From Tetradesmus obliquus (Eukaryota > Chlorophyta > Chlorophyceae > Sphaeropleales > Scenedesmaceae): 64,000 bases of DNA. Below are positions 1 to 17,899 of the stretch, one piece after another. How positions within the stretch are numbered: the stretch's first letter is position 1; each line of letters starts with the position of its first letter. The position numbers and the translations under genes are program-made. Location of the stretch: positions 248,001 through 312,000 of the forward strand of contig CP126191.1 in NCBI GenBank assembly GCA_030272155.1, in the 5' to 3' direction. Below the pieces are notes generated by a model, which did no database searches, had not been told where the DNA came from, and worked only from the letters and a program-made list of their open reading frames with translations.

Positions 1-215
1 CCGAGGGTGCTCACGCCTGCGCTGTCAGCAGCAGCGGAGCGCCACGGCTTCAGCCTGCTGGCCCTGGACCCTGCTGCTGACCCGCAGCAGTGGGCAGCGC
101 AGGGCGTGGATGTGATCGTGCACAAGGTGCCTGAGGACCATGGTGAGTGCCCGGAAGAGTGCCGAGCCAGCTGCAGCAGCAAGCTGTTACTTGCAGGAAA
201 CTACCAGCAGAAGCT

Positions 216-253
<38 letters not shown>

Positions 254-1277
254 CACAAGGTGCCTGAGGATCATGGTGAGTTTGTCCATCATGACGCATG
301 ATGCTTCGTCAGGTTGTCTGTCCTTTTTATCCAAAGAACCTGTGATTGGCTCCCTACACGGGCAAGGTTACCTGTGTATCTTCCAAGTTGCGAGTGCCTG
401 GCAGACTGCTAAGCCAGCTGCAGCAGGGGAGGCGCTATCGCTTGCAGGAAACGACCAGCAGCAGCTGAGCAGCAGCAGCAACAGCACACCTGACAACCAG
501 ACGTATTGACAATGATACAAGTAATGAGTATCGCTCGGCCGTGGCCGTGCCTGCATGCTGCAGGCCTTGATGCGCGGCTGGTGGCGCTGCAGGCAGCACA
601 GCCGCAGCTGCTGCTGCTGGACCCTCCTGCAGCAGTGCGGGCGCTGCAGCACCGGGAGGCCATGCTGGCACCACTGGCGGGGCAGCCGCTGCTGCTGCGC
701 CAGGTGGGTGGCTGTGGATGTGGCGTGGATGTGGCGCGCCTCTGCAGCGTCTGATGCTTGCTGGCGCTAGGCTGCAAGCCTTACGGCACATGCGTACAGA
801 GGAGTTGCATTTGGATGCATGCAAGCAGGACTAACATGTGTACAGTGTGTTTGTGCCTGGCAGCCCTGCTTGATTGACAGCTGCATGCTTGTATCTCCAG
901 CATTCGCTGTCCTGCAAGTGAAGCTGCAGCACCGGGAGGCCATGCTGGCGCCACTGGCGGGGCAGCCGCTGCTGCTGTGCTAGGTGGGGTGCTCCTGCAG
1001 AGCTTGATGTTTGAGCAGAGCAGCACATGCTACACGGGGTATGTTTGCTATCATCTCATGGGGAGATGTCAGTCCTGTGGAGGGCAGTACTGGCTGCCAC
1101 CTGCATGCTACTTGACCAGGTGTTCTCTGTAGATGCAAGTGCACGATGCTGCAGCAGCTGGGCAAAGGCAATTTTCCCAAAAGAAGAACACTGCTGAACA
1201 TGCTGCACTGGTGCTGCTGCTGCTGCTGCTGCTGCTGTTTGGCCTCTACAGTCAGCGAGCTCAGCAAATGCTTGCAG

Positions 1278-1327
<50 letters not shown>

Positions 1328-1493
1328 TTGAGAGCTGCATCATCTCAGTGCCGGCCCAGGTCACGCTGCTACCAGGCAGCACTGCCCGGCAGGCGGCCGC
1401 GCAGCTGGCAGCAGCAGGCATCGGGCTGCCGGCACTGCTCAAGCCCCTCAGCAGCATGCCCAGCGATGCAGCTGCTGTAGGTTCCGCTGCTGC

Positions 1494-1524
<31 letters not shown>

Positions 1525-1560
1525 TGCCGTTGCAGTGCTGACAGCCAGGTGCCTAATGCC

Positions 1561-1603
<43 letters not shown>

Positions 1604-2305
1604 AGGCAGCTGTCGCTGATGGCCATGCGCTGGGTGTGCTGTTGGAGGAGAGTGGGCTGCAGCAGCTGTTAGATGGAGCGGTGCCTGAGCTGGCGCCGCC
1701 TGTGGTGGTGCAGCAGTTTGTGCCGCATGGTGAAGCCCTGTACAAGGTGCGCCAGCTGGCTGCACATGTCAGGCGGTCAGGGTCAGCGTGCTCGTCAGCC
1801 TGACTAAGACTTTTGCACTCGTTGGTGCACGAATGCGCACTTCATGTGTGCTTGTAGAAAAGCTATGCGCTGCACTTGTACATGCATTAGACACCTGCTG
1901 CACGAGCATCAATAGCAGGCACAATGCAAATTAGCAGTCAACTGGTGTCACGATGTCAGGTTGAGCTTGCTCTGTCCTGCAAACCTTGCCGATGCTCCCC
2001 GTGCCTGCAGCTGTACGTGATCGGCCCCCATATAGTGCTGACCAGGCGCAGCACGCTCACCCTGCAGCACATACAGCAGGCGGCAGCAGCAGCAACAGCA
2101 GCAGCTGATGGCAGCGGCACTGATGCAGGCAGGCCAGCAGTGGTGCTGCTGCAGCGAGTGAGCGCTGTACCGCTGTCTGCAGCACAGGTGGGGCAAGGCA
2201 GTAGCAGTCAACCCAGCAGCACAGGCAGCATGCCAGCGGCAGCTGAGTCAACAGCAACTGCTGTCTCAGTGGCCGAAGCTCCTGAACAGGCAGCAGCAAT
2301 GCCAT

Positions 2306-2340
<35 letters not shown>

Positions 2341-2766
2341 CTGCCTGCTGACCAGCAAGGCAGCATATTTGCTGGCAAAGCAGGCTGCAGGGATGTCTGC
2401 AGCGGTGCTGCCGGCACAGCACTTGCTGATGCCAGTGTTGTGGGTGATGCTGCTGCGCCGCCGCTGTGGGCTATGCGGCAGCTGGCAGCACACCTGCGGC
2501 AGACGCTGCAGCTCAGCCTGTTCAATGTAGACATCATCGCCCCGGAGCACCAGCAGCAGCAGCAGCACCAGCAGCAGCAAGGGCCAGACGATCCAGCAGC
2601 ACCCAAGAGCAGCAGCAGTGTAGGCGATAGCAGCAGCAGCAGCAGCTGCTGCAGGCGCTTCCTGGTAGTTGATGTCAACTTCTTCCCTGGCTTTGACAAG
2701 GTGCCTGGCGCAGAGCAGCTGTTTGCAGACTTCCTGGCATCCCTAGGACCAAGCATCCCTGTGTAA
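1..2766 (+). CDS. ITPK: Inositol-tetrakisphosphate 1-kinase (5' partial)
   Basis: This ATP-grasp kinase phosphorylates inositol tris/tetrakisphosphates in inositol phosphate metabolism. Exons fit 1-142, 564-703, about 1327-1746 and 2011-2766, with phases agreeing at each join, giving about 485 visible residues. Family landmarks appear in order: VDVIVHK near residue 40, LLLLDPP with the following HREAML, LPALLKPL, VVVQQFVPHG, then LYVIGPHIV, and the C-terminal DVNFFPGF metal and nucleotide site before FADFLASLG. Plant ITPKs are usually about 320-350 residues; the excess comes from Ala, Ser and Gln runs encoded by CAG repeats in exons 3 and 4. The start codon lies left of the window, since codons 1-6 are already open. 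The acceptor of exon 3 sits inside a CAG run, so its exact base is uncertain. The family call is firm; substrate preference cannot be read here. Confidence 0.88.
118..278 (+). repeat. Copied exon 1 end in ITPK intron 1
   Basis: The last bases of exon 1 (coding HKVPEDH, then GTGAG) at about 118-147 recur at 252-278 with one base changed and the donor kept. A second pair of similar blocks sits at 168-230 and 415-475. The unit is therefore a tandem duplication of the exon tail plus intron head. Confidence 0.75.
643..985 (+). repeat. Copied exon 2 end in ITPK intron 2
   Basis: The end of exon 2 (coding HREAMLAPLAGQPLLLRQ, then GTGGG) at about 643-710 recurs at about 925-990. The copy is almost identical, but its last codons now include an in-frame TAG, so it looks like a dead exon end. 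A donor-like GTGGG is retained. Confidence 0.8.
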
Positions 2767-3013
2767 CCACGTACATGTCGTTTTCGGGCACGCACTCCGT
2801 GCCTGCTTGATTGGCTGGCTGGATTATGTGCAGGCACATTGCACAATGAACTTCTTAGGCCCGGCAAGACCAAACCCCTGTCACAGGTTTTCCTACTTAC
2901 CTCGAAACCCCAAGCACTTCTTTCAACTCAACTACGCTTAACATTAGAGAGGTTGTACCTGTTTACGGCTACGGCTCAGGTGTCGACAATGTGCAGCAAT
3001 CCTTTCGTCAGCC

Positions 3014-3958
3014 ATGCCTCGCGTCAAAGCAACTCGATGCTTGTTGAACGATCTGCTTTCGGCACTATTAGGAGGTGTTGGAGGTAAGATGCCTTGGCAC
3101 CATGCAGCGCAGCAGTTGCCTCTGTTGGGCTGCCTCTGGACAGCTACTGCCGCTGCTGCTGCTGTTCCTGCTGCTGCTCATGCTACTGCTACTGCCGTTC
3201 AGCAACATGCTAGCTATTGGACCAGCACTCACAACACACTTCGCTTCCTTTCCATCCAACTTGCTGCAGCAGCAGGCGACCACATGGTGTGCGAGTTCAC
3301 CTGCAGCTGCTGCGGCTCCAGCACGGCAGCAGCTGCAGATGCACTGTGTGGCTTCCTGGCAGGTGGTGCAGCAGAAGCCCTGGCAGGGTTCAGCAGCAGG
3401 CAGGGTTTTGAAGCGCTACAGGTGGGGCACTGTCACGTGTTGTAGTGTATGGTGTATAATGCTGGTGCTGCAGTCAAGCTGAAGGCTTGCTCGAAGTCAT
3501 CGCCACCTGCTGCAGCAGTGGCAGCTGCTGCTCTGTGTCATGCCAGCTGCTCTGCAGCTTGCAATGCAGGCTGAGCTCTCCTGTGCTGAACCTGATGCCG
3601 GACCTATGTCAATGGATCATGCTTGCACTAACCCTGCTGTCTGCAGGTGGGCTTGGCTAGCCACAATGATGCAGTGGTGTGTGCCTGCCTGAGGGTGGCA
3701 GCAGCACTGCTGCAGGCGGTACTAGGCCTGTGCAGCAGCACAGCAGCAGCCGGCAGCCCGCCAAGTGCTGAAGGACGCAGCTGCCAAGAACTGCAGCATG
3801 ACACATGTGGTAGCAACATAGTTGGATGTCAGCAGCAGCAGCAGCAGACACAGGAGGCGCAGCAGTTGCCGCCACAGGTTAGTGAGCAGCTCCTGAAACA
3901 TCAGCAGACACAAGCTGGACACCAGTTGCATGCGAAAAGAGACGGCATACACCAGCAT

Positions 3959-3993
<35 letters not shown>

Positions 3994-4834
3994 ACATGGA
4001 CACGTCAGCAGCAGCACAGATGAACAACATGACAGCCGTGATGCTGGTGGCGAGCTGCAACTGCACAGCAGCAGTGGCATGTCCTGGCACGAGCTGCTGC
4101 AGCTGCTGCTGGCTGCTGCTGCTGCTCCTGGCGCGTCAGCAGCAGTGCAGGCGGCGGCTCTGCAGGAGCTGCGGCAGCTGCTGCTGCGCCTGGCAGATGC
4201 CTTGGCAGCAGCAGCAGCAACTGCAGTAGCAGTTGCGGCCAGCCAAGATGAAGGGTGCAGCAGCAGCAGAAGCAGCACGCTTGCTGCTGTGAGGAGTGTG
4301 TTGCTGCCCCGGGTGCTGCCGCTGGCCCTGTCAGCCCTGCAGGGCGAGCAGCAGGAGCTGCGCAGGTGGGCGGGGTGAGGGCGAGGGGGGGGGGGGGGGG
4401 GGCGTGGAGGGAAGGGAGGGAGGGAGGGGTGCGTGTGTGTGCATCATACACAACATGATGTTGGGGGGGGGGGGGGTGAGGGGGGTATGGCGCAGTGCGT
4501 GGATCATGGCAGCTGTGTGCATGTCACTGTGCACAATGTGGTGCGGTGCTACTTGCTTTGCCATGTGCGGTTTTCCTGATAGACAGCCTTGATGTGACGC
4601 GCCAGCGCTAGCAAATTGTGGGCCAGCGTCGGCACCGCAACAGCTGTTTCTTAGTGCTGCAGGGTATGATGTGTGCTGCAAGCGTGGAATGATGTAGGTG
4701 AAACCTATCCCTGTTTGCAGCTGTAGCTTGCTGCTGTTGCCATGCGGTGCTGGCTGTTGACTGCTGTGCATGTGCTGCCTTGCAGGGTAGGCAGCCAGCT
4801 GCTGGCGGCGGCAGCTGTGCTGCAGGACAGCTGA
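3014..4834 (+). CDS. Unassigned helical-repeat-like protein
   Basis: I do not recognise this protein. Three exons fit by splice site and phase: 3014-3421, 3647-4365 and 4786-4834, giving 391 residues. The first exon reads MPRVKATRC and includes a short Cys cluster (CSCC) near 3300. The second holds Leu- and Ala-rich stretches such as VCACLRVAAALLQAVLGL, and later paired helices resembling ARM/HEAT repeats, interrupted by poly-Gln. The last exon adds only 16 residues after the split Arg codon. The start codon is a guess: it is the first ATG of an open frame running to the first donor. Short Leu/Ala helices arise easily from CTG/GCA repeats, so the helical-repeat idea is weak. Orientation and coding status rest mainly on phase agreement at both introns. 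Confidence 0.5.
4385..4478 (+). repeat. Two poly-G tracts in an intron head
   Basis: An unbroken G run of about 17 (4386-4402) begins 20 bases after the donor at 4366, and a second of about 13 lies near 4464-4476. Both are in the last intron of the unassigned gene ending at 4834. Confidence 0.9.
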
Positions 4835-5560
4835 CAGCTGGAAGCTTGAACCGTCTGTATGACTGGCCACTGGCCAGCTGGCAGCTGCGCAATGCTGCAG
4901 TTGGGCGTCGCTAGCTGAGGGCTGAGGGAGCTAGAAGACACGGTTCCCGGCACGCAACATAATAGTCAGTGGTCTGCCGTCAGTATGTGCAGGCGTCTCC
5001 TTGCCTGATGTTTTGAAAGCGCCTGCACATGCTGCACCAACGCACACCAGCCGTTTGGTTTTGAGGGAGGGGTGCGCTTGTAAAATGACGAATCCTAGAC
5101 TTGTGCTGCTGCGGCTGGCTTGTAGCAGCCCTGAGGCAGGACTTGAAGTTTGGCGTGCTGTGGCATGGCATGCTGGTGGCGTGTCTCATGTGTGGCTCAG
5201 CTAGCTCATCCCCAAGTTTACACTGGTGCTTTGTCGTGGCACATGTCGGGGTTGCTGCTTACGAATTGCAGTCACGGGCTTTGTGCTTGCTGGTTACGAA
5301 CTGCAGCGATGGGCTCTGGCCCGCAATGTGTGCAACTGCAACTTGCAACATGCAGTGTCACTACCAGGGTTGTAGAACCCTGCCCTGCTAGTGGTGACCC
5401 ACCAGCATCAGCAGCGACCAAAGAGCAACCCCCATTGATGTTGTCCTGCTCTGTGCAACTTGCGAGGTGTTGACTGCGCCCATTGAGCAGCCAAGATCGG
5501 CACTCTTCAACAGTCTGTCTGCTCTGCCTTCCAAGTGCACTTGCCTCAGCACGAAGCACG
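4835..5560. other. Intergenic, no gene seen
   Basis: No supported reading frame, RNA gene or element was found. The stretch is poorer in CAG repeats than its surroundings and must contain the promoter of the gene starting near 5561, but no clear TATA box stands out. Confidence 0.6.
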
Positions 5561-6672
5561 ATGCACCAGATACCACAGAACTTCGGCAAATCAAAAATAA
5601 AGCTGCTACGCGGCGAGGAACTGCATGAATCCCGCCAAAAGCACCGCAAGGACACTGATATGAGCTTCAGCATAGGAGACGACTTCACGCCAGCTTTGCT
5701 GCCGCGTGCTGGCTTCAATGTGCTGTATGTGGAGACGCCGAGGATAGGGCTGCTGCAGACGCCGGAATTTCAGCTGCTGGCTGAGACATGGCAGGAGACA
5801 GTAGAGCTGGTGAAGCCTCTGCTGCGATTTGGCTTCCCTGAGACGTCGCTGCGCACAAAGTGCCCATACTACAAGTAAGGGTGTGTCCTTGGTCTTCAAT
5901 GTGACATGCTGCATGCCGCATTCAGCATGCAGCAAAGCAGCAGCGGCAAGGGCAGCAGCAGCAGTCGTGTACTCTGATGCCCGCCAGCTACCGCAGCAGA
6001 GCAACTCCAAGCCAGCCTGGATCTCAATAGCCACATCAATTTGCTTTCCGCAATCTGCTTGAGCTGCATGCTGTGACCAGCCATAGATCAGCGTCAGTGC
6101 CTGAACCTGCCAAACCGTTGACTCAGCTGATGTGAGCTGACACACTCTGCTGCTGGTTCCCGCTGCTGTGACTTTGCTCTTGCAGTGAGGACCTGCACGC
6201 CACCCCCTCAGGTTCCGTGCTGGCTAACGACAACTTGCGAAAGCTTGTGGCAGGCATAGAGCACGGCTGTCAGGGCGGCGGCAGCGGCCAGCACGACCAC
6301 CAGCAGCAGCAGCAGCAGCACCTGCAGCAGCATGGCCCTCCGATACGCCTCCAGCAAAGCAGCAGCAGCAGCAGCAGTGCACAGCAGCAGGCGGACAGCC
6401 TCAGCTTCAGCAGTAGCAGCACCAACAGCAGCAGCAGCAGCGGGCCGCTTGGCATCGGCTCCACCCTCAGCTTCCTTGCAGGACTGCTCAAGGAGCAGCA
6501 GCAGCAGCAGCAGAAGCATGGCCACGGCCACAGCCACAGCAGCAGCAGCAGTGCCATCCCCAAGAGCAATCTGTTAGTGCCTGAGCTGCCCAGTGGCAGC
6601 CTGGTGCTGGGGCTCAACCTGCTGGCCTACTGGGCCATCTCAAGGCAGGCACGCCGCGGCTTTGGGGCCTAG
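5561..6672 (+). CDS. Unassigned protein with C-terminal membrane segment
   Basis: I do not recognise the family. Two exons fit, 5561-5874 and 6186-6672, joined in phase through a split Asn codon (CPYYN/EDLH), giving 266 residues. The N-terminal half is compact and non-repetitive (FSIGDDFTPALLPRAGF, then PRIGLLQTPEFQLL), the sort of sequence expected of a conserved domain. The middle is Gln/Ser-rich from CAG repeats, followed by a His-rich HGHGHSHS patch. The tail LVLGLNLLAYWAISRQARR is a single hydrophobic helix with a basic end, suggesting a tail-anchored protein. An alternative start is the ATG at 5660 (MSFSIGDD). The whole C-terminal tail with its stop is duplicated just downstream. Confidence 0.65.
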
Positions 6673-6793
6673 GCCTCTGCCCTGCGCATACTGTTGTAGG
6701 TTGCAGTGGCAGCCTGGTGCTGGGGCTCAACCTGCTGGCCTACTGGGCCATCTCCAGGCAGGCACGACGCGGCTTTGGGGCCTAGGCCTCTCT
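6591..6793 (+). repeat. Tandem copy of terminal coding end and stop
   Basis: The last 90 or so bases of the gene ending at 6672, including its TAG stop and eight bases after it, are repeated at 6704-6793 with only a few changes. The second copy is preceded by a plausible acceptor (TTGCAG) and still encodes the membrane tail and stop. Confidence 0.92.
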
Positions 6794-8108
6794 GACCCCT
6801 GCGAATGCTTGGAATAAGCGAATGACGGTTGCAGTGGTTGCTGAGTGTGAGTCGTGTATGCTACTGCTCCAATCAGACGGATGCTGTGGCTGCTGGTGCT
6901 CTCCTGGTGGCATCTAGGCCCTGTGCGCATGCTGGGGTGAACTCGTGCTTGGTTGCAATGATTGGTTCTGGCAGCACTTGCTGGTTGTGGTGGGGCAGCG
7001 TGTGCGGCATGGTGTAGAGCAGGAGCAGGTGCAGAGCAGCAGCGGCAGCTGGTGCTGTCCAGCAGCAGGCATACATGGTTTGAATGGGCAGCGAGGTCTG
7101 TGTGGTCTGCATGCTGTTGACAAGTGGGCAGCTTTGCAGGCTGGCCAGTGCCGGTCAGGGATGCCTGCAAGTGTGGTCAGTCCCACAAACTGCTTGCTGG
7201 TGTTGGAAGAGCACATGTAGCACGGACCAGCAGCAGCCCGTTTTGCCTGCTGTTGCGCTATACTCTCAGCGTGTCAAGCACCATGTCACTAGCAGGCAGC
7301 AGTGGTTGGGTGACTCAGGCAGGTGTATGCGCCTGTGTTGTCTGCCTACCAGGCAGTCAAACTCTGTGTGCCAGTGGCTGTTGCCTTGGCAGTTGCACGC
7401 ATGCATGACCAGATCAGCATGTACTAGCACGTGGTGTTTGCTGTAAGAGACATTCCATTGTGTGAATTCTTGCGTTTTCATGCGCTGTGATGCATTGCAT
7501 GTGGTGATGCACTGCATGTGGGGTGTCAAGTTCTGAACTGGCTTTGTTTGATATACTATGTTTGGACGGAGGCTGACAGCGCCTTGCTGCGGCGCATTGT
7601 GGTGAAAACATGATTCTTTACACGGAATGACATTAGAGATGGGAATTTGGGTGTCTCGAGCCAAGTGCTGCTGAATGGTCCCTGTGTCAACAGTCAATGC
7701 GCAACACAGCCAGTGCCTCGACGCCAAGCTGTATCTGTAAAGTATTTTTCACCGTACGTGTCGAATTTCGAGGCCCTTTACTACATGTCCTGTGCCCTGT
7801 TCGCTTCGGATCTCCGGACGATCGTTAGACGCATGTTACTGTGGACAAGACAAGGCTCAGACTCAACAAGCTGCTCGAAAATCTAATTGCTCGTAGTAGG
7901 ACCATTACATAGCTCAAAACAGCTTGGTGGGCGCTTCTGCTCGCTTGCTGCCTGAGCATTGCATGATGGCAACAAAAATGCATATGATGTCTGGTGGAAG
8001 AATGATCGCCAGGAGCGGCGTTTTGGCTCGTCCTGCAGCCTGCCTGCGCCAGGCAAGTTTCTGGTGCCACTGCACGAAGAGCAGAACTGGAGAGAGCATT
8101 TCGCGGGC
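6673..8108. other. Intergenic
   Basis: Apart from the copied exon end at 6704-6793, nothing coding is supported. Open frames of 60-150 codons on both strands lack family features. The last 350 bases are AT-richer and probably hold the promoter and 5' untranslated region of the glutamyl-tRNA synthetase gene. Confidence 0.55.
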
Positions 8109-14177
<6,069 letters not shown>

Positions 14178-14419
14178 CAGCAGCAGCAGCAGCAGCAGCA
14201 GCAACGGCAGCAGCGGTAGCGATGTGGTGGACCGCAGCAGCCTGGTGGGCCTGCAGCAGCGCAGAAAGGCCCTCAGGCAGTGGGTGGCTAGCCAACAGCA
14301 ATAGCAGCGGCGGCAGCAGCAGCAGCGGCAGCAACGTGGTTGATCGCAGCATCCTGGTGGGCCTGCCGCAGCGCATGGAGGCGCTGAGGGCCTGGGTGGC
14401 CAGCCAGCAGCAGCAATAG

Positions 14420-15207
14420 CAGCAGCAGCAGCAGCAGCAGCGACGAGGAAATCAAGTTTGGCATGGTATTAATAGGCAGGCTTGTTGTGAGAAGCCCTCT
14501 CAAGCGGCAGTGGTGGAGAGCGGTAACACTGTGTGACTTGAAGTGACATGGCCTGAACTACATGTGGCCGGCCTTGGCTGTGCACAGTGCTGATGACGCC
14601 GTCCAAGGCCTGCCACTTGCAGTTCACCGAACACAGCCACCAAGGACTGCGTTGGTCGCACTCTGTGCATTTATGAACAGGAGCTCAGCGGCTCGATCAA
14701 CAGCTGATCACAGAACCAGGGCAGGCATGGGTTGTGTCAGAAGCAGTCCTTCATCAAGGGCATTGTGTTATATCCCACCCCCCACACCAGCACATGCCAT
14801 CACCTGCAGGTGGACAGGCAGCTGTAGCCAAAGCTCAGCTCATGCACGCCATGTGCTTACATTTGTACTCGCCACTACAAGTGAGTTGTTTCGAGGGCAC
14901 TGAATGCACCATAGCTGGTAAGCGGTCCGATCCAGAACCCTGAGCCAGTGTCCTTGCCGAGCGTGTGCCACGACACCAGCGGTGACTCTGGCTCAATGGC
15001 AGCAATTTTGTGTTTGAGTGCGAGTATAAATAATATAATAACATCTTGGGTACGTTAACGAAACGTGCGATCGACTTCACAACCAGCAGAGCCACGGATG
15101 CTCGCACTGTCTGGCACGGTGATGGCACATGCAGCTGCCTGCTCGTGCATTTGACCTCGTCCGTGCATCAAAACACGACTTGAGCGTCAACATTCAAGGG
15201 TAGCACC
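14420..15207. other. Intergenic with probable NLR promoter
   Basis: No gene is supported. AT content rises towards the right end, where a TATA-like site lies about 180 bases before the next start codon. Confidence 0.55.
15025..15033 (+). promoter_or_regulatory. TATA-like box before NB-ARC gene
   Basis: TATAAATAA sits in a locally AT-rich stretch about 180 bases upstream of the ATG at 15208. It is placed as a core promoter candidate by sequence and position only. Confidence 0.4.
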
Positions 15208-17854
15208 ATGGAAGGTGCGTCTGGTTGGACAGCTGCTTTCCACGTCTTTCACGGGGGTTGCATGCGTAGGAAGTAGGCCACAGCCATGCTGCAGCTGGTA
15301 CGCACGACTGCAACAGCCGCGAACTGCTATTTGTGCTGCAGTGGCGTCATTTGCCGTCCAGGCATTGGAGAAAGTGAGTGGCTGCCTCAAGCAAATCCAT
15401 GACATCCACTGGGCAGTGGTGCAGCAGGGCAGAGAAGTTGAAAAAGTTCGCAGCAGCCTTGAACAGATTGAGACATGGCTGGGTGAGCTGCTGGCCAAGC
15501 GCCTGAAGAGTGTTGATCTGCAGCGGCAGGTGCAGCAGCTGCTAACGGAGGTCTGCATGCAGCTGCGCAGCAGCCTAGCCCTGCTGCGGCAAATTGGAAC
15601 AGTCCGCAGCAGCTGTTGGCAGCGCCTGGCACTGTGGCGTAGTGTCTTATGCCAGGCGCTCTGTGGCCCATCCAAAGTGCAGCGCAGCCTGGAGAACGCG
15701 AGACAGGAGCTGGAGCTGGAGCTGCGCAGCATTGCAGACAAGGTGTCAGGTGACAGCTTTGACATCTGCCAGCACAGCATCCCCTTCCCGCTGCCCACCA
15801 CCTATGTGCGGCCTGCAACCACAGCAGATCAACTGCATGACATGCTGGCTGCATTTGCCGGGCCGCAGCAGCAGCAGCACCAGCCGCCGCCGACAGTGTT
15901 TCAGCTGCTGGGAATGCCAGGCATTGGCAAGTCAACACTGGCGCTCATAGTGGCCAAGGAACTGGAGGACCAGGGTGAGAAGAGTGACCATGGTTCCAAC
16001 GGCAGTTTGGCATAAAGCTGGCTTCAGTTGGCTATTGCAGCCTGGCCAGTCTTGTTGAAACCATGTTCGCTGGAATTGGATAGCACTGCCATGACAGCTA
16101 TCAGAGGTCGCCAGCAGCAACATTAATGGGTCCCCAGCAGCACAAGCAAGTCTGGCTTACATGAAATGTTGCGCAGCTTGCACTGATGACCATGGACTCA
16201 TGTGTAGGACTGCCAAACACAATGACCAGATACCCACTGCAAGTATCTTACCTTGACATCTGCTGCAAACCTGCTGCTGCTCCCGCTGCTGCTTCTGCTT
16301 CTGCTGCTGCTGCAGGCACGTTCGATGGCGGTGTCTACTACCTGCGCGCGCCGCCTTGCTTGTTAGTCAAGCAGATGGAAAGGAGTGAGGCCACCAGCAG
16401 GGCAGCAGCAAGCATGCAGCTTGCGCTGCTGAAGCAGCTGGGGCACCTCAACAGAGTAACAGACTCGGAGGCTGCCAGCCCTGACACGCTGTTCTTCACG
16501 CTTCACCACCTGTTCTCCAGCACCCTGCATGGTCGCAAGCGCTTGCTGGTGCTGGATGATGTTTGGGACAGCATCGTCAGCAGATTGCGCTGCACCAGCA
16601 TGGGAGGAGCTGTTCTTGTCACAGCCCGCCAGCCTGTTGTTGACACGGAAGCCGAGCACACACTTATGGTTCAACCAAATGCATTTCAATCGGCAGCAGG
16701 AGAGCTGATGAGCAAACTGCTGGGACGCAGTGTTGCCGGCTTGTCACCAGCACAGCAGGTGAGCCTATGCACCCAGGCAACACATACAGCACCAGCAACA
16801 GCAGCCCGATGACGCTGCTGGCACGCAAATCATCACTGCCATCAACTGTCAGCAAAGCTTAGTAAGTTTTTGTGGCAAAATACAATGTCATATTCCCAAA
16901 AGCAACCTGAGCTTGGTTAAGATGCTGCTTTGTAACAACAGCAAGATGTACTGTGGTGTAGATGAAAGTTGCTGAAGTGCACAGCCTGGTTTCTGTCACA
17001 TTCTTGCTGATGGGTGACGTACAAGTGTGCTGAGTGCACCATCCCATACAGTGCATCTTCTGTGGTGGTGCTTTCAGGATCTGATGCGGAGGGTGCTAGG
17101 CAGTTGTGACGGAAACCTGCTGGCAGTGACCGTGTTGGGGAGAGCCCTCAAGCAGCGGGAGCAGCTGTGCGGCTGGCAGCAGGTGTGCGACGACTTCATG
17201 GCCAAGCTCAGCGACCCAAACGACAATGGTATACCACTCAACTACAGACGAAAGGAGACGGTGGTTGGGGCAATCACAGCAGCCGTCAACACGTTGAGTG
17301 ACTCAGCTGCCGCAGCTTTCAGCATGCTGCAGCTGCTGCAGGCGCAGCACCATCTGCCGCTGCCGCTGCTGCAGCTGCTGTGGACCAATTTTGGCTCTCC
17401 TGTTCCACCAAGGCAGTTGGACGTGTCGCCCTGCCTCAATGAGCTGGTAGATGCATCCCTGCTGTACAAGGTGCACAAGGTGCGCGCCAGAGCAACGGTT
17501 TCTGTGCTTGCCGCTCACAAACCAGATGTATTGCTCGTCGCTTGCTTACATGTAGACTGCTAAGATGCAACATGCAATCACTCGTCAAAACCAAGCACTT
17601 GGTACTGTGATGGTGATCAGCCAATGCATGAACTTACATCAGGCCGAGTACGAGAACCACCAGCATCAATGTACCGTGTATTGATGTCTGCTGTTGCAGG
17701 CAGCCACAGCTGCAGGCTGTGCAGCTGAGGGTCCCCCACCGGCTTACTTTGCTCACGCATTGGTTGCAGAATACTTGAGGAACAGGTTACCGGTGCAGCT
17801 GTCCCAGGGCAGTTATCAGCGGCCAAAGATGCCAAAAAATCATAGGCGATTCAG

Positions 17855-17899
<45 letters not shown>

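Noticed and set aside
1056-1745. Minus-strand frame of 229 codons rich in Ala and Cys
   Set aside because: It is a shadow of CAG/CTG repeats opposite ITPK exon 3.
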